This document shows, one piece after another, positions 8,120 to 16,854 of a stretch of DNA of 64,000 nt. Origin of the DNA: CAYOZN01 sp964408455 (lineage in GTDB: Bacteria; Planctomycetota; Phycisphaerae; UBA1845; UTPLA1). The notes under the pieces were generated by a model. The model was not told where the DNA came from, searched no databases, and saw nothing but the letters and a program-made list of their open reading frames with translations. The position numbers and the translations under genes are program-made. Numbering within the stretch: the stretch's first letter is position 1; each line of letters begins with the position of its first letter. The DNA lies in NCBI GenBank assembly GCA_964408455.1, contig CAYOZN010000006.1, positions 1-64,000 of the forward strand. The letters run 5' to 3'.

Positions 8120-8749
8120 TCAGTCGATCGCCGTCACCCCCAGCATCTCCGCCTGCTCGCGAAGCTGCTTCAGCGCACGATGGCAAATCATGTGGATGGA
8201 ACCAATCGAGCGATCCAGCGCCTCGGCCACTTCGGCGACCGGCCGGCCTTCCAGGAAGCGCATGCGAATCACATCGCGATAATGATCGGGCAGGCTGGCG
8301 ACGCAGGCGGAGATGACGCCGAGGGCCTCGTCCTTGCGCGCGACCTGGCTGGCGGTGTTGCTGTTGGCCATGATGCGGGCCATCAGATCCATGTACGTCG
8401 TCTGGTTGTGCGGCGTGGGGGCCGCCTTGACCTCGCGGCGGACATCGCGGCGCTCTGCCCGCAGGGCCCGGTGCTCGTCGATCAGCTTTCGATCGAGAAT
8501 GGCATAAAGCCAGCGCAGGAACGAGTCCTTGCCCTGATAGGTGAACGAGCCGATGGCCCGGAAGGCCTCCAGATAGACCTGTTGGAGGATGTCCTCGGGC
8601 TCGATCTTGGATTTCATGACCGCATCCATCTGCTTGAGCAGACGGGCCTTAAGGCGCGGATGGTAGATGACGAGCAGCCGGCGGGCGGCGGATTCGTCCC
8701 CGGCCCGGGCATGATCGACGAGAATCTGGGTTTCGGTGTGTTGCGACAA
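8120..8749 (-). CDS. ECF-type RNA polymerase sigma factor
   Basis: A 209-residue sigma-70 family protein with only regions 2 and 4. Region 2 spans about residues 20-95 (EPEDILQQVYLEAFRAIGSF, then FLRWLYAILDRKLIDEHR). Region 4 is about 145-200, with the helix-turn-helix LEGRPVAEVAEALDRSIGSIHMICHRALKQL. It directs RNA polymerase to a specific regulon. It starts at a TTG preceded by GAGGTGG, seven bases away. No anti-sigma factor is adjacent; instead a Ser/Thr kinase gene is divergent across 300 bases. This pairing is typical of planctomycete ECF groups and suggests control by phosphorylation rather than by a membrane anti-sigma factor. Confidence 0.92.
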   Translation of the reverse strand: MSQHTETQILVDHARAGDESAARRLLVIYHPRLKARLLKQMDAVMKSKIEPEDILQQVYLEAFRAIGSFTYQGKDSFLRWLYAILDRKLIDEHRALRAERRDVRREVKAAPTPHNQTTYMDLMARIMANSNTASQVARKDEALGVISACVASLPDHYRDVIRMRFLEGRPVAEVAEALDRSIGSIHMICHRALKQLREQAEMLGVTAID

Positions 8750-9049
8750 GCGGTAGCCACCTCAATCTGGGGTTACGACTGGCGAATAAGACCCCTATTG
8801 TGTCACAATATGCAGTGTTGATGCCAGTGAGGAATTCCGGACACGGCATGGCGGAATGAAAAAACGCACCCGGGATTCTAATCGTTAGCGGAACCGGCGT
8901 GTGCTACGCTAGTAGTAGGTACGGGGCCGACGAGGCCTGCCCGCAGGGCAGGCGTGTCTTACGCGGAGGAATCTGGCGGGAAGCCCTTTCGTAACCCGTG
9001 TCAGCAACTGGCATTGTCGCAAGGGGACGAAGGTCCGACCGGAGCCTGA
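8750..9049. other. Divergent promoter region of sigma factor and kinase
   Basis: A 300-base gap between two genes read away from each other. It must hold both promoters, but I cannot pick a convincing -35/-10 pair. The short near-palindrome ctagtagtag at 8907-8918 is the only visible irregularity. Confidence 0.4.
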
Positions 9050-10822
9050 ATGACAGCTGAGAACCCCAGACCCGACGACCGGCTCGACGTCAGCGCCGAG
9101 GAGGAACGCCTCGGCGAGTTGATCAACGAGTTTTTCGATCGCCGGGAACGGGGAGAGAACCTGTCGGAAGACGAGTTCCTGGCCATGTATCCGCAGCACG
9201 CGGATCAGCTTCGCCAGCACCTGGTCGGGCTACAGCTTCTGGAAGGCATCGGCTCCTCGAGCGACGTGGCGAAGCTGCCGGGGGACGACACCGAATTCGC
9301 GGCCGGCAGCTCGGCGCACAAGCCGCTGACGTCGTACGACGGCCACCTTCCCGTCATTCCCGGCTACGAGATCAGCAAGCAGCTCGGACGTGGCGGGATG
9401 GGGGTGGTGTACAAGGCAATTCAGCTTTCCACGCGCCGCGAAGTCGCGCTGAAGCTGCTATTGGAAGGACCGCTGGCGACGGAGCAATCACGCAAGCGCT
9501 TTGAGCGCGAAGTCGCGCTGGCAGCGCAGCTCCGGCATCCCAACATCATCCCGATCTACGACAGCGGCAAGCACGACGGCCGCATGTACTACGCGATGGA
9601 GTACGTCCGCGGCCTGCCGCTGCTGGATCACCTGCGCGAGCGTGCGCTCGATCTGCGCGGCAAGCTCCTGCTCTTCACGCGGGTATGCGCCGCCGTAAAG
9701 CATGCGCACCTTCGCGGCGTCGTGCATCGCGATCTGAAACCCACCAACGTGCTCGTCCGCGCCGATGGCGAGCCGCAGATACTCGACTTCGGCCTCGCCA
9801 AGGCCGGCGCACTCGGTGACGTCACGACGTCACTCACGGCGCAGATCGTCGGCACGCCCGCCTACATGTCGCCGGAGCAGGCGGCCGGCGATCCGGCGGC
9901 CATCGACAGCCGCACGGATATTTACTCGCTGGGTGTGGTGCTGTACGAGATGCTGACCGGGGCCATGCCGTACGAGACGAAGGTGCCGATGGGCCGCCTG
10001 CTGGAGAACATCGCGAAGACCGAGCCGCGTGCGCCCAGGCAGTTCGATCCACGCATCGACGCCGAGCTGACCGCCATCCTGATGAAGGCGCTCGAGAAGA
10101 ACGTGGACGAGCGTTACCAGTCGGTGGATTCGCTGAGCGACGACGTGGTGCGTTATCTGAACGACGAGCCGATCTCCGTGCAGCCGCCGAGCAGCGTCTA
10201 TCTGATTCGGAAAGTGCTCCGGCGGCACAAGCGCCTGGTGGCCGTTTCGGCCGCGGTCCTGGTGATCGTCTGCGCGACGGGCTTTGCCTTCCGGCAGTCG
10301 ATGGTTCGGACGAAGAACAAGGAGCGCCAGCTACAGGAACAGATTTCGCAGAAGCAGCAGATTCAGGAGCTCGCCGACGAGGTAAAGCGGGAGCGCGACG
10401 AAAGGGAAGCGATCCTTGAGGTGTTGGATCCGGAAACGCGGGCTCAGCTCGAAACCATCGTGCAAGCGGCAAGCGCCCTGACCACGCCGCAGGAGCGGCT
10501 CACCCTTCTGAGACAAATCCTTGATATCAAGGTGAACGTCAAAGATGCCGCGCCGGCCAACCAGCCCAAGCCGAAGGACCTCGATTTCAACGAACCATTC
10601 GCGTCCGTCGTTCCGCCGCAGTATTCAGGCCCGCCGGCAGACCAGGCCACCTCACTGACCAGCCAGGTGCTCAGCCGCCTTCAGACGATGATCACCCCCC
10701 CGCCGGCGAAGCCGCCTCAGGAGGCCACTTCGCGGCCCGCCCTGCTTCCACCCGCGCCGGCCTCACAGCCGGTCACGGCCGACTCGTCCGGCACGACCTC
10801 CGCCGCAGCGCCGTCGTCGTAA
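9050..10822 (+). CDS. Membrane-anchored Ser/Thr protein kinase
   Basis: A 590-residue protein kinase. The N-terminal 70 residues (ELINEFFDRRERGENLSEDE, then FLAMYPQHADQLRQHL) are the acidic helical module often seen in planctomycete kinases. The Hanks kinase domain follows: glycine loop LGRGGMGVVYKA near residue 112, catalytic lysine in VALKLL near 133, HRDLKPTNVLV near 225, DFGLAKAG near 245, and GTPAYMSPEQAAG as the activation-segment end. All key residues are present, so it should be active. One transmembrane helix (about 395-417) leads to a short coiled coil and a Pro/Ala/Ser-rich tail. The orientation puts the kinase in the cytoplasm. It is divergent from the ECF sigma factor and is probably its signalling partner. 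Confidence 0.92.
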   Translation: MTAENPRPDDRLDVSAEEERLGELINEFFDRRERGENLSEDEFLAMYPQHADQLRQHLVGLQLLEGIGSSSDVAKLPGDDTEFAAGSSAHKPLTSYDGHLPVIPGYEISKQLGRGGMGVVYKAIQLSTRREVALKLLLEGPLATEQSRKRFEREVALAAQLRHPNIIPIYDSGKHDGRMYYAMEYVRGLPLLDHLRERALDLRGKLLLFTRVCAAVKHAHLRGVVHRDLKPTNVLVRADGEPQILDFGLAKAGALGDVTTSLTAQIVGTPAYMSPEQAAGDPAAIDSRTDIYSLGVVLYEMLTGAMPYETKVPMGRLLENIAKTEPRAPRQFDPRIDAELTAILMKALEKNVDERYQSVDSLSDDVVRYLNDEPISVQPPSSVYLIRKVLRRHKRLVAVSAAVLVIVCATGFAFRQSMVRTKNKERQLQEQISQKQQIQELADEVKRERDEREAILEVLDPETRAQLETIVQAASALTTPQERLTLLRQILDIKVNVKDAAPANQPKPKDLDFNEPFASVVPPQYSGPPADQATSLTSQVLSRLQTMITPPPAKPPQEATSRPALLPPAPASQPVTADSSGTTSAAAPSS

Positions 10823-11466
10823 GTCGAATCGCCGTTCAGCAGTCCTCTGAGTTCCGATGCGGCATCGGCCAGCATCGTGAGGCCGCCCTCAGAAAAGCCG
10901 CCCGGTTCGTGGCCGACAATCATGCCGGGCAGGATCTCCCAGCTGCGCTCCGGCGGCTGATTTCGCAGCCACTGGCTCAGCCGTCCGGCAAGGCGCGTCC
11001 GCCACGCGTCTTCGTCGTGGATCACCGCGGTGAACCGGGCGGCGCCGCTGCCGTTCTCATCGAACGGGACGAGCTGCACCGCCGTTGGGCCGGCGACCGC
11101 CGCAACCAGCCAGTCCTGTCGCGTCAATGTCGCCCTTGTGACACTTCGCGATGAATCGCATACGGCCAGCCGCAGGCTGTGCGTGCTGCGCCGGGCCCCG
11201 AAGCCGGTATCGAAGACGAGCGGCACCAAGCTGACACCATCCCCGGTCTCAAGCACGTGTCCGATGCGGCGGCTGTGCCCCATGCGAAAGACGGCCACGT
11301 TGCGCAGGTGGTGCCGCCAGTAGCGGGCCGGCTGCTGCGAGACTTTCCAGCCGTGACGGGCCGCGATGTTCAGGCCGGCGCGGAACTCGCGCTGCCGTCG
11401 AACGATGATGGTCATCAGCGTGACGGCGGCCAGTGCGGCGCTCGCGATAAGCAGGCTGGTGTTCAC
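10717..11466 (-). CDS. Membrane-anchored protein of unknown function
   Basis: A 249-residue protein with one N-terminal membrane helix (residues 4-22) followed by a soluble, arginine-rich body. I do not recognise a family. It begins 19 bases after the stop of the cytochrome-like gene read in the same direction, so the two are likely co-transcribed. Its last 35 codons run antisense through the Ala/Pro-rich tail of the kinase gene, an overlap of 106 bases. Both tails are low in complexity, so the true end may be shorter in function. The start codon is GTG without a clear ribosome site. Confidence 0.6.
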   Translation of the reverse strand: MNTSLLIASAALAAVTLMTIIVRRQREFRAGLNIAARHGWKVSQQPARYWRHHLRNVAVFRMGHSRRIGHVLETGDGVSLVPLVFDTGFGARRSTHSLRLAVCDSSRSVTRATLTRQDWLVAAVAGPTAVQLVPFDENGSGAARFTAVIHDEDAWRTRLAGRLSQWLRNQPPERSWEILPGMIVGHEPGGFSEGGLTMLADAASELRGLLNGDSTYDDGAAAEVVPDESAVTGCEAGAGGSRAGREVAS

Positions 11467-11485
11467 GACGTGTGCGGCAAGGCGA

Positions 11486-12394
11486 TCAGGGCGTTGCGCC
11501 GGTGCCGGCCGACGCGGGCGGCTCTGCCGGCTGGCTCGCCGGCGTCCTGTCCGGCAGAATGCGAACCTGGTAATCGACGGCCGGATGGTTCAGCGATCCG
11601 ATCCAGTCGCGAATGCGCCGAAAACGCGGGTTCTTTTCCGAGGTAAAGACCGGCTTGTATTCGACGTCTCCGGGATGGCGCTGCTCGGGTTTGACGTTGA
11701 GCGGCGGCAGGAGGTACGTCAGCAGGAGCGACTGGTCCGGGTTGCCGCGGTCGATCATTCGCGCGCCATCGACGGCCAGCTCGTTGAGGACCAAAAAATT
11801 CGCATACGTCGTCGGCGCCGATTTCTTGGGATCCTTGTACAGGGCGAAGCCGGCGGCGTCTTCGTTGGATGTCGCGTGACAGGCCGTCGTCGCGCAGGTG
11901 CGGAGCACGACTGGCATGATCCGCTTGCGAAACTCGACGAACACTTCGGGATCGGAGCGGATCTCGACGCGATCGGCGTACTTCTCGCCCTTGTAGCGCG
12001 CGATGATCTGAAGCTTCTGCGGGGCTGTCAGCTTGAGAAATTCGCCGCGCTTCTCGCGGGTGTTGAAGTCGGGTTCGCCCTCCATCTCGACCAGAAACTC
12101 CTGGATCGTCTCGCGCGGAATGTTGACCGAGACCGACTCCACGCCGCCCTCCCGCGAGCGCATGGACTTGAGCTCCAGGAATCGTATTCGATTGATCTCC
12201 GACGGCGTGAGCCTGCGGATCAGCAGCGACTGGTCCTCTTCGGCCTCGTCCTGCGGCGGCTCTTCCTGAGGCGATGTCCAGAACGAAGCGAGCCGCCCGG
12301 GACCTCTGTCGGGCTCGCGAGCATCCACCACAGACAGGACGGCGCAGGTGACCAGAAGCAGTGCGCCGACGATCGCCAACCAGTAACGCGACAT
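11486..12394 (-). CDS. Exported cytochrome c-like protein with CX4CH motif
   Basis: A 302-residue protein with an N-terminal hydrophobic export signal or anchor (residues 3-24), then an acidic linker. In the middle, MPVVLRTCATTACHATS (about residue 160) carries Cys-x4-Cys-His, a variant of the c-type heme motif CXXCH. The downstream segment RMIDRGNPDQSLLLTYLLPP resembles the planctomycete cytochrome C-like domains, where this region supplies contacts around the heme or a zinc site. Whether heme is bound through CX4CH is uncertain. The tail is Pro/Ala-rich. The start at 12394 is chosen because the export signal begins there; the 211 upstream residues of the longer frame have no signal. It is probably in an operon with the next gene. 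Confidence 0.6.
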   Translation of the reverse strand: MSRYWLAIVGALLLVTCAVLSVVDAREPDRGPGRLASFWTSPQEEPPQDEAEEDQSLLIRRLTPSEINRIRFLELKSMRSREGGVESVSVNIPRETIQEFLVEMEGEPDFNTREKRGEFLKLTAPQKLQIIARYKGEKYADRVEIRSDPEVFVEFRKRIMPVVLRTCATTACHATSNEDAAGFALYKDPKKSAPTTYANFLVLNELAVDGARMIDRGNPDQSLLLTYLLPPLNVKPEQRHPGDVEYKPVFTSEKNPRFRRIRDWIGSLNHPAVDYQVRILPDRTPASQPAEPPASAGTGATP

Positions 12395-12640
12395 ATCGTG
12401 ATCCTCGATTCGGGTCCCCGATCCCAGGCCCGGGCCGCGCATCACAGGCGAATGCGCCCGATGCGTTTTGTCCACTATTATATTGCGAAAAGGACGCATG
12501 GCACGGCCGCGCCCCCGACCGGCAGCGGCAAAGACAGGCTGGCACGACAGTTTTTCGCAATTCATCGGCAAAACTGGCCGCCAGCCTCGCAGTCCCGCAA
12601 GGCCGATCCGCCGCGGCCGCAGATGCGAAGGGAGATTCAG

Positions 12641-12922
12641 ATGGGCATCGTCCACGACAGTCTCAGCAGCTTCCTCAACTCGGAAGTCGTGCTCGACACA
12701 TCCGGGCCGATCACCTACCTCGGCACGCTCGATTCGCTGGAGCCGGACGGTCTTTGGCTGCGCGACGCGGACATTCGCGACCGGAACGAGGGGCACGTGA
12801 GCAAGGAGCGTTACATCGTCGAGGCCCGCCGCGACGGCATCGTTCCCAACCGGCGGCGGATTTTCGTGCGACGCGACATCATCATGAGCTGTTCGCGGCT
12901 GAGCGACGTGGTCGGCGACTGA
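12641..12922 (+). CDS. Small Sm-like (LSM/Hfq-fold) protein
   Basis: A 93-residue protein. The pattern SFLNSEVVLDTSGPITYLGT, then LDSLEPDGLWLRDADIRDRN and a final RRRIFVRRDIIMSCSRLSDV resembles the Sm fold: a short helix, a strand ending in Asp-Thr-Ser-Gly, a Gly-Thr-Leu strand, a second Sm-like half ending in hydrophobic-Arg-Arg-Asp. Sm proteins form rings that bind RNA. The assignment is by pattern only, and I see no Hfq KH motif. The start has a GGGAG ribosome site; the long open frame upstream of it is antisense to the cytochrome-like gene and was discarded. It is transcribed divergently from that gene. Confidence 0.6.
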   Translation: MGIVHDSLSSFLNSEVVLDTSGPITYLGTLDSLEPDGLWLRDADIRDRNEGHVSKERYIVEARRDGIVPNRRRIFVRRDIIMSCSRLSDVVGD

Positions 12923-12974
12923 CGCCTGCTGCCGGTCGTGCGTGCGCCCCCGGTTTGTCTGCGGCCGCGCCGCG

Positions 12975-14762
12975 TTACGGAGCGGCGAGAAGCGCCAAGA
13001 CGAATCCGTCCACGTCGCCGGTGTCAAGAGACTGGCTCTCGTTGAAATCGCCGGCGCAGGTCTGGTCCTGCGAGGCGCCGTTCAGCAGGGCCGCCGCGAA
13101 GGCCGGCACATCGACGCCGTTGATCAGGCCGTCGCCATTGAGATCGCCATCGGCCACGGGACACGACGTACACGCTGCCGGACAGATGGTGCCTTCGCCG
13201 GGCCAGAACGCGTTGGGGATGAGCAGGCAATCCGCCGGGGACAGATTATTGATGCAGCCGCCGCTGGAGAGGCAGCATGCACCGGTGGGAATCGGGCAGT
13301 TCGTGGTTTCACAGGCGATAGCGTTGCCCTGATAGACGCCATCGGCGGCGGCACACTCCAGCGGCGTCTGATCGGCCTGGCAGCTGCCGAGCGGCAGACA
13401 GCAGGCGCCGCGCGGGCACGTGTTGCCGGCGCCGCAGACCGTCCCCACGCCCTGGAACACGCCACCGTCGATCAGATCGCACTCCGCCTCCGAGAGAAAG
13501 AGGCAGTTGTTCGTGGAGAAGCAGCATGCGCCGTCGCACGCGCTCTCACCGCAGTTGACGAAGTCGCCCAGATACGTGCCACCGGCCTGGTTGACGCAAT
13601 CCGCTTCCAGCATCTCGATGCAGGTACCCGAGATGCAGCAGCCGCCGACGGGCTCCGGGCAGCTGACGTTGGCACACGTTTCATTGAGGAAGAACGTCTC
13701 GTGTGCGGCCTGGCAGGTGTTCTGGAGGGCCGCATCGTCACAGGTGCCATCCTCGCGGCAGCAGGCGCCGGTGGGCTGCGGGCAGGGATTGGGGCTGCAC
13801 GGAATGCCCTCCCCCTGGAAAACGCCGCCCTGGCTGGCGCACACGTCGGGCTGCGACATGGTGCAGACGCCGGAGGCAAAGCAGCACGCCCCGCGTGCGG
13901 CACAGTCGAACGGCGTATAAGTGACGCGGATGTTCCAGTCGCCCGTGATGCCGACGGCCGAGTTGGTCGTCCAGCCCGGCGAAATCAGGATGTCGCAAAA
14001 GCCCGTCGTCCCGGGGCAGTCCCGTGCGAAGAGCCAGTTGTTGGCAGGCGAGGCGATGCCGCCCACATCCGTCGTCGGGAAGGCGTTGGAGGACGGCGGC
14101 GGCGGACAACACACTGCCGGTAACGTACCCAGTCCGCAGGAGCAGGATGCAACGGGCTCGTTGTGGTGATCGTCGATGCGAAAGCCCACCGAGAACTTGT
14201 GCGAGCCGTTGTCCTGCACCACGATCTGTTCGGGATCGCCGGGATCAACGGAGAATTGCAGATTGGCACCGGTCGTGCCCGGCGGGAGGATGACGTGCGG
14301 CAGGATTTCTCCGTCCGAGGAGAATGTCGCCATGGGCTGGCTGAGGTTGGGCGTGCCCTGCCAGACGAGGACCGACCAGGCCGTCGTTGTCGTCACGGTG
14401 GCGTTTTGCTGCGCCCAGATAATCTCGACTTGGTTGATGAGGATGGGGAATGCCAACGCGTCCAGCGTGAACGAGACGGCGGCGATCTCGGTCTCCACCA
14501 TGCCGGCCTGTACGACGACCTGTCCGCCGGAAAAGTTGGCCGAGGAGTATGTATTGACAACGGGCGGGCACTGCCCGCGCGGCATGGGTCCCGAGGGACC
14601 GCCGGACGGCGTCAGCTGGACGTGCTGCAATTCAATCGGCGTGGCCGTCACCTGAAGCTCGACGCACTCGGATGCCAGTGCCGGCAACGCAGCACGCTGA
14701 GCACATACCAGCGCAACCAGCACGGTCGCTGTGATCGACCTGCCACCCCGCGCGAACCCCAT
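12975..14762 (-). CDS. Secreted Cys-rich repeat protein with C-terminal dockerin-like module
   Basis: A 595-residue exported protein, start set by AAGGAGG six bases before the ATG. Signal peptide about residues 1-32 (ends ALPALASE). Residues 33-285 form a beta-rich domain of unknown family with a Cys cluster (CSCG...CCPPPP). Six Cys-Cys units follow from about residue 291 to 530; the first residues of these units are GACCFASGVC, GACCREDGTC, GGCCISGTC, GACCFSTNNC, GACCLPLGSC and GACCLSSGGC. The last 60 residues are a two-part dockerin-like calcium module (DGDLNGDGLINGVDVPAF, then AGDFNESQSLDTGDVDGF). It shares both modules with the giant protein at the window start. Partner and role unknown. 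Confidence 0.85.
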   Translation of the reverse strand: MGFARGGRSITATVLVALVCAQRAALPALASECVELQVTATPIELQHVQLTPSGGPSGPMPRGQCPPVVNTYSSANFSGGQVVVQAGMVETEIAAVSFTLDALAFPILINQVEIIWAQQNATVTTTTAWSVLVWQGTPNLSQPMATFSSDGEILPHVILPPGTTGANLQFSVDPGDPEQIVVQDNGSHKFSVGFRIDDHHNEPVASCSCGLGTLPAVCCPPPPSSNAFPTTDVGGIASPANNWLFARDCPGTTGFCDILISPGWTTNSAVGITGDWNIRVTYTPFDCAARGACCFASGVCTMSQPDVCASQGGVFQGEGIPCSPNPCPQPTGACCREDGTCDDAALQNTCQAAHETFFLNETCANVSCPEPVGGCCISGTCIEMLEADCVNQAGGTYLGDFVNCGESACDGACCFSTNNCLFLSEAECDLIDGGVFQGVGTVCGAGNTCPRGACCLPLGSCQADQTPLECAAADGVYQGNAIACETTNCPIPTGACCLSSGGCINNLSPADCLLIPNAFWPGEGTICPAACTSCPVADGDLNGDGLINGVDVPAFAAALLNGASQDQTCAGDFNESQSLDTGDVDGFVLALLAAP

Positions 14763-15011
14763 GGGAATCCTCCTTGCAGCCCGCAATCTGAGCTAACTGG
14801 ATAAGAAGCGCTCGCCACGATGCAATTTCGGAATGCAGGCAGGCTGGCGTCTCGGCGACCGGCCCAGTCGCGAGGCCGACACGAATCCCATTCCCGTACT
14901 CCGCTGTCTGATTATCGCCCGCTGGTGCCGCATTTTCAAGAAAAACGCGCAACGGCGGGCATGGCGCAGCCGAGGTGTCGAGTTTCTGACTCGGCTTATC
15001 CGGGCGATTGC

Positions 15012-15878
15012 TCAGAATATTCCAGCGGCAAAGCCGTCGGCATCGTTGTCTGCCGCGTACGGCGGGGACGCCGGCTGCGGCGGATTTTCGGCCGTGCGGG
15101 GCGCAGCGGGCCGCGTGCTTTGGACACCGGCGCGATCTCGGGGCTGATCGGCCGGCGCCGCGTGAGCCGAACGCCCGCGCTGAACAGCGACCGGTTGCTG
15201 GCGGACCGGGCGCGATGCGGGGGCCTCTTCGCTACGGCCGTTTCGCCGGGCCGGGCGCTGGTCGTTGCTGCCGGCGGGAGCGCTGCGCCGATCGTGCCAG
15301 CTCTGCCGTGCCGGGGGCTGGTGCCGCTGCAACGACCCGTTCGCGGCAACGCGCGGGTGCTCGACCGCGCCGGCCGCTTCACGCTCGTGCCGCTGGCGCC
15401 GATCGCTGCGAAGCTCGGCGATGAGTTCGTCGAAGTCAGACGCATCGGAATCCGAGGTGAACGTCTCAGGATCGTCGTATGGCGCTGGCGCGTAAGCCGG
15501 ATCCTTCTGCAACTCCAGCTCGCTCTCAAATGCCTCAATGACCGCGTCCTGAATGCGCTCGCGACATTCGGCGTTGATGGGATGGGCGATGTCGGCGTGC
15601 AGCTTGACGCGGCCATCTTCGTCGCGAGATGCGCGGTTCTCGATCAGCCTGGTGCCGCACTCATTGCAGAAACGCGCGCGCAGATGGTTCTTGCTGCCGC
15701 ACTTGTTGCAGCGATCGGAGAGCTTCCGCGAGGGCATGGCGACGAAGGGACCATGAACTCCGTCGATGATCTTGAGATCGCGTATCACAAAAGCGCCGTC
15801 CAGCGTGATGCTGCAAAAGGCGCGCAGCCGCTCCGTCGCGTCGTTGACCATCTTCACCCGAACTTCCGTAATGTTCAT
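15012..15878 (-). CDS. spoVG: SpoVG-family protein with inserted zinc ribbon
   Basis: A 288-residue protein. Residues 1-55 match SpoVG ([12 protein letters not shown]..., then [13 protein letters not shown] and [11 protein letters not shown]). In ordinary SpoVG, SRK is followed at once by the loop leading to DIAHPIN. Here a zinc ribbon of about 27 residues is inserted ([20 protein letters not shown], four Cys), after which [22 protein letters not shown] completes the fold. A long Arg/Pro/Ala-rich, probably disordered tail occupies residues 135-288. SpoVG proteins bind DNA and RNA and affect division and development in firmicutes. The start at MNITEV is supported by GGAGG. It follows ispE by 67 bases; ispE and spoVG are also neighbours in Bacillus, which supports the call. 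Confidence 0.88.
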   Translation of the reverse strand: MNITEVRVKMVNDATERLRAFCSITLDGAFVIRDLKIIDGVHGPFVAMPSRKLSDRCNKCGSKNHLRARFCNECGTRLIENRASRDEDGRVKLHADIAHPINAECRERIQDAVIEAFESELELQKDPAYAPAPYDDPETFTSDSDASDFDELIAELRSDRRQRHEREAAGAVEHPRVAANGSLQRHQPPARQSWHDRRSAPAGSNDQRPARRNGRSEEAPASRPVRQQPVAVQRGRSAHAAPADQPRDRAGVQSTRPAAPRTAENPPQPASPPYAADNDADGFAAGIF

Positions 15879-15945
15879 CGAAGTCGCCTCCATCGTTAGT
15901 GGATTGCTGCCCCCCGGCAGCCGCCGCCATCCTGACTACGTGTCC

Positions 15946-16854
15946 TTACCCGTCCTGTTCACCCTCCTGCCAGATGTTTTCGTGTCGCTCTCCCGGCACC
16001 GCCAGCACCAGGATTTCAATGTCGCCCGTTGCGCGCGACGCCGCCGCCTTTTTCCACGCGGCCGCCTCCCCCACGTCGTCGAACAGCGTGAACAGCGCCG
16101 ATCCGCTGCCGGTCATTCGAACCGTGCGCCCCCCCAGGCCGTCCAGCGATCGGTGCAGTTCTGCGAGTGCGGGCTGCACCGCAAATGCGGCGGCCTCCAG
16201 GTCGTTAAACAGGCAGCGCATTAATTCGTTCGCGGGCAGATGGGCACGTTCCCACGGGCGATCGAGGCGTGCTGCCGACATTGACGGCGTCCACGCCGAA
16301 TAGACATCGCGCGTCGCGCAGCCGTACGGGGGAACCACCAGCGCGATCCACCGTGGCCTTTCGGCCGCCGGGAGCGGTTCGAGTTTCTCACCGCGGCCGC
16401 GCATCACCACTGGCGAGTGCGCAAGGAACAGCGGTACGTCCGCGCCGATGCCGGCGGCAATCCCGGCCAGATCGCTCGACGAAAAACCGAGTTCCCACAG
16501 TCGGTTCAGGCCCAACAACGTGGCGGCCGCATCGCTGCTGCCGCCGCCAAGTCCCGCCCCCACCGGGATGCGCTTTTTCAGGCGAATTGAGGCTTTACAC
16601 GCTACGCCCGCCGCAGCTGCCAGGGCACGGGCTGCCCGGGACACCAGGTTGCGTTCGTCAGCCGGCAATTCATCGCCGTGGCCGTCGATGGACAGCGAAA
16701 ACCCGGGGGCATGCTCGAACGTCAGCTCATCCGCCAGGCCGATGGGTGTGACCCAGCTTTCAAGTTCGTGATATCCGTCGGGACGACGAAACCGGACCGC
16801 GAGTGTCAGATTGACCTTGGCCGGCGCACGGCAAATTAAGGTGGGCAACGCCAT
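15946..16854 (-). CDS. ispE: 4-(cytidine 5-diphospho)-2-C-methyl-D-erythritol kinase
   Basis: A 302-residue GHMP kinase that phosphorylates CDP-methylerythritol in the non-mevalonate isoprenoid pathway. Motif 1 is PAKVNLTLAV at the N-terminus, motif 2 the ATP loop IPVGAGLGGGSSDAAATLLG near residue 98, and motif 3 TVRMTGSGSALFTLFD near the C-terminus. The length is usual for the family. The ATG at 16854 lies nine bases inside an in-frame GTG (16863) that has a better-spaced GGGAGG, so the native start may be that GTG. It is first in a likely operon with spoVG. Confidence 0.92.
   Translation of the reverse strand: MALPTLICRAPAKVNLTLAVRFRRPDGYHELESWVTPIGLADELTFEHAPGFSLSIDGHGDELPADERNLVSRAARALAAAAGVACKASIRLKKRIPVGAGLGGGSSDAAATLLGLNRLWELGFSSSDLAGIAAGIGADVPLFLAHSPVVMRGRGEKLEPLPAAERPRWIALVVPPYGCATRDVYSAWTPSMSAARLDRPWERAHLPANELMRCLFNDLEAAAFAVQPALAELHRSLDGLGGRTVRMTGSGSALFTLFDDVGEAAAWKKAAASRATGDIEILVLAVPGERHENIWQEGEQDG

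Noticed and set aside
11366..12640. Extension of the Sm-like protein to a 518-residue frame
   Set aside because: The added part is antisense to the cytochrome-like gene, and a ribosome site sits directly before the ATG at 12641.
12942..14123. 393-codon plus-strand frame opposite the second Cys-rich protein
   Set aside because: Antisense; Ala/Arg/Gly-rich with no domain.
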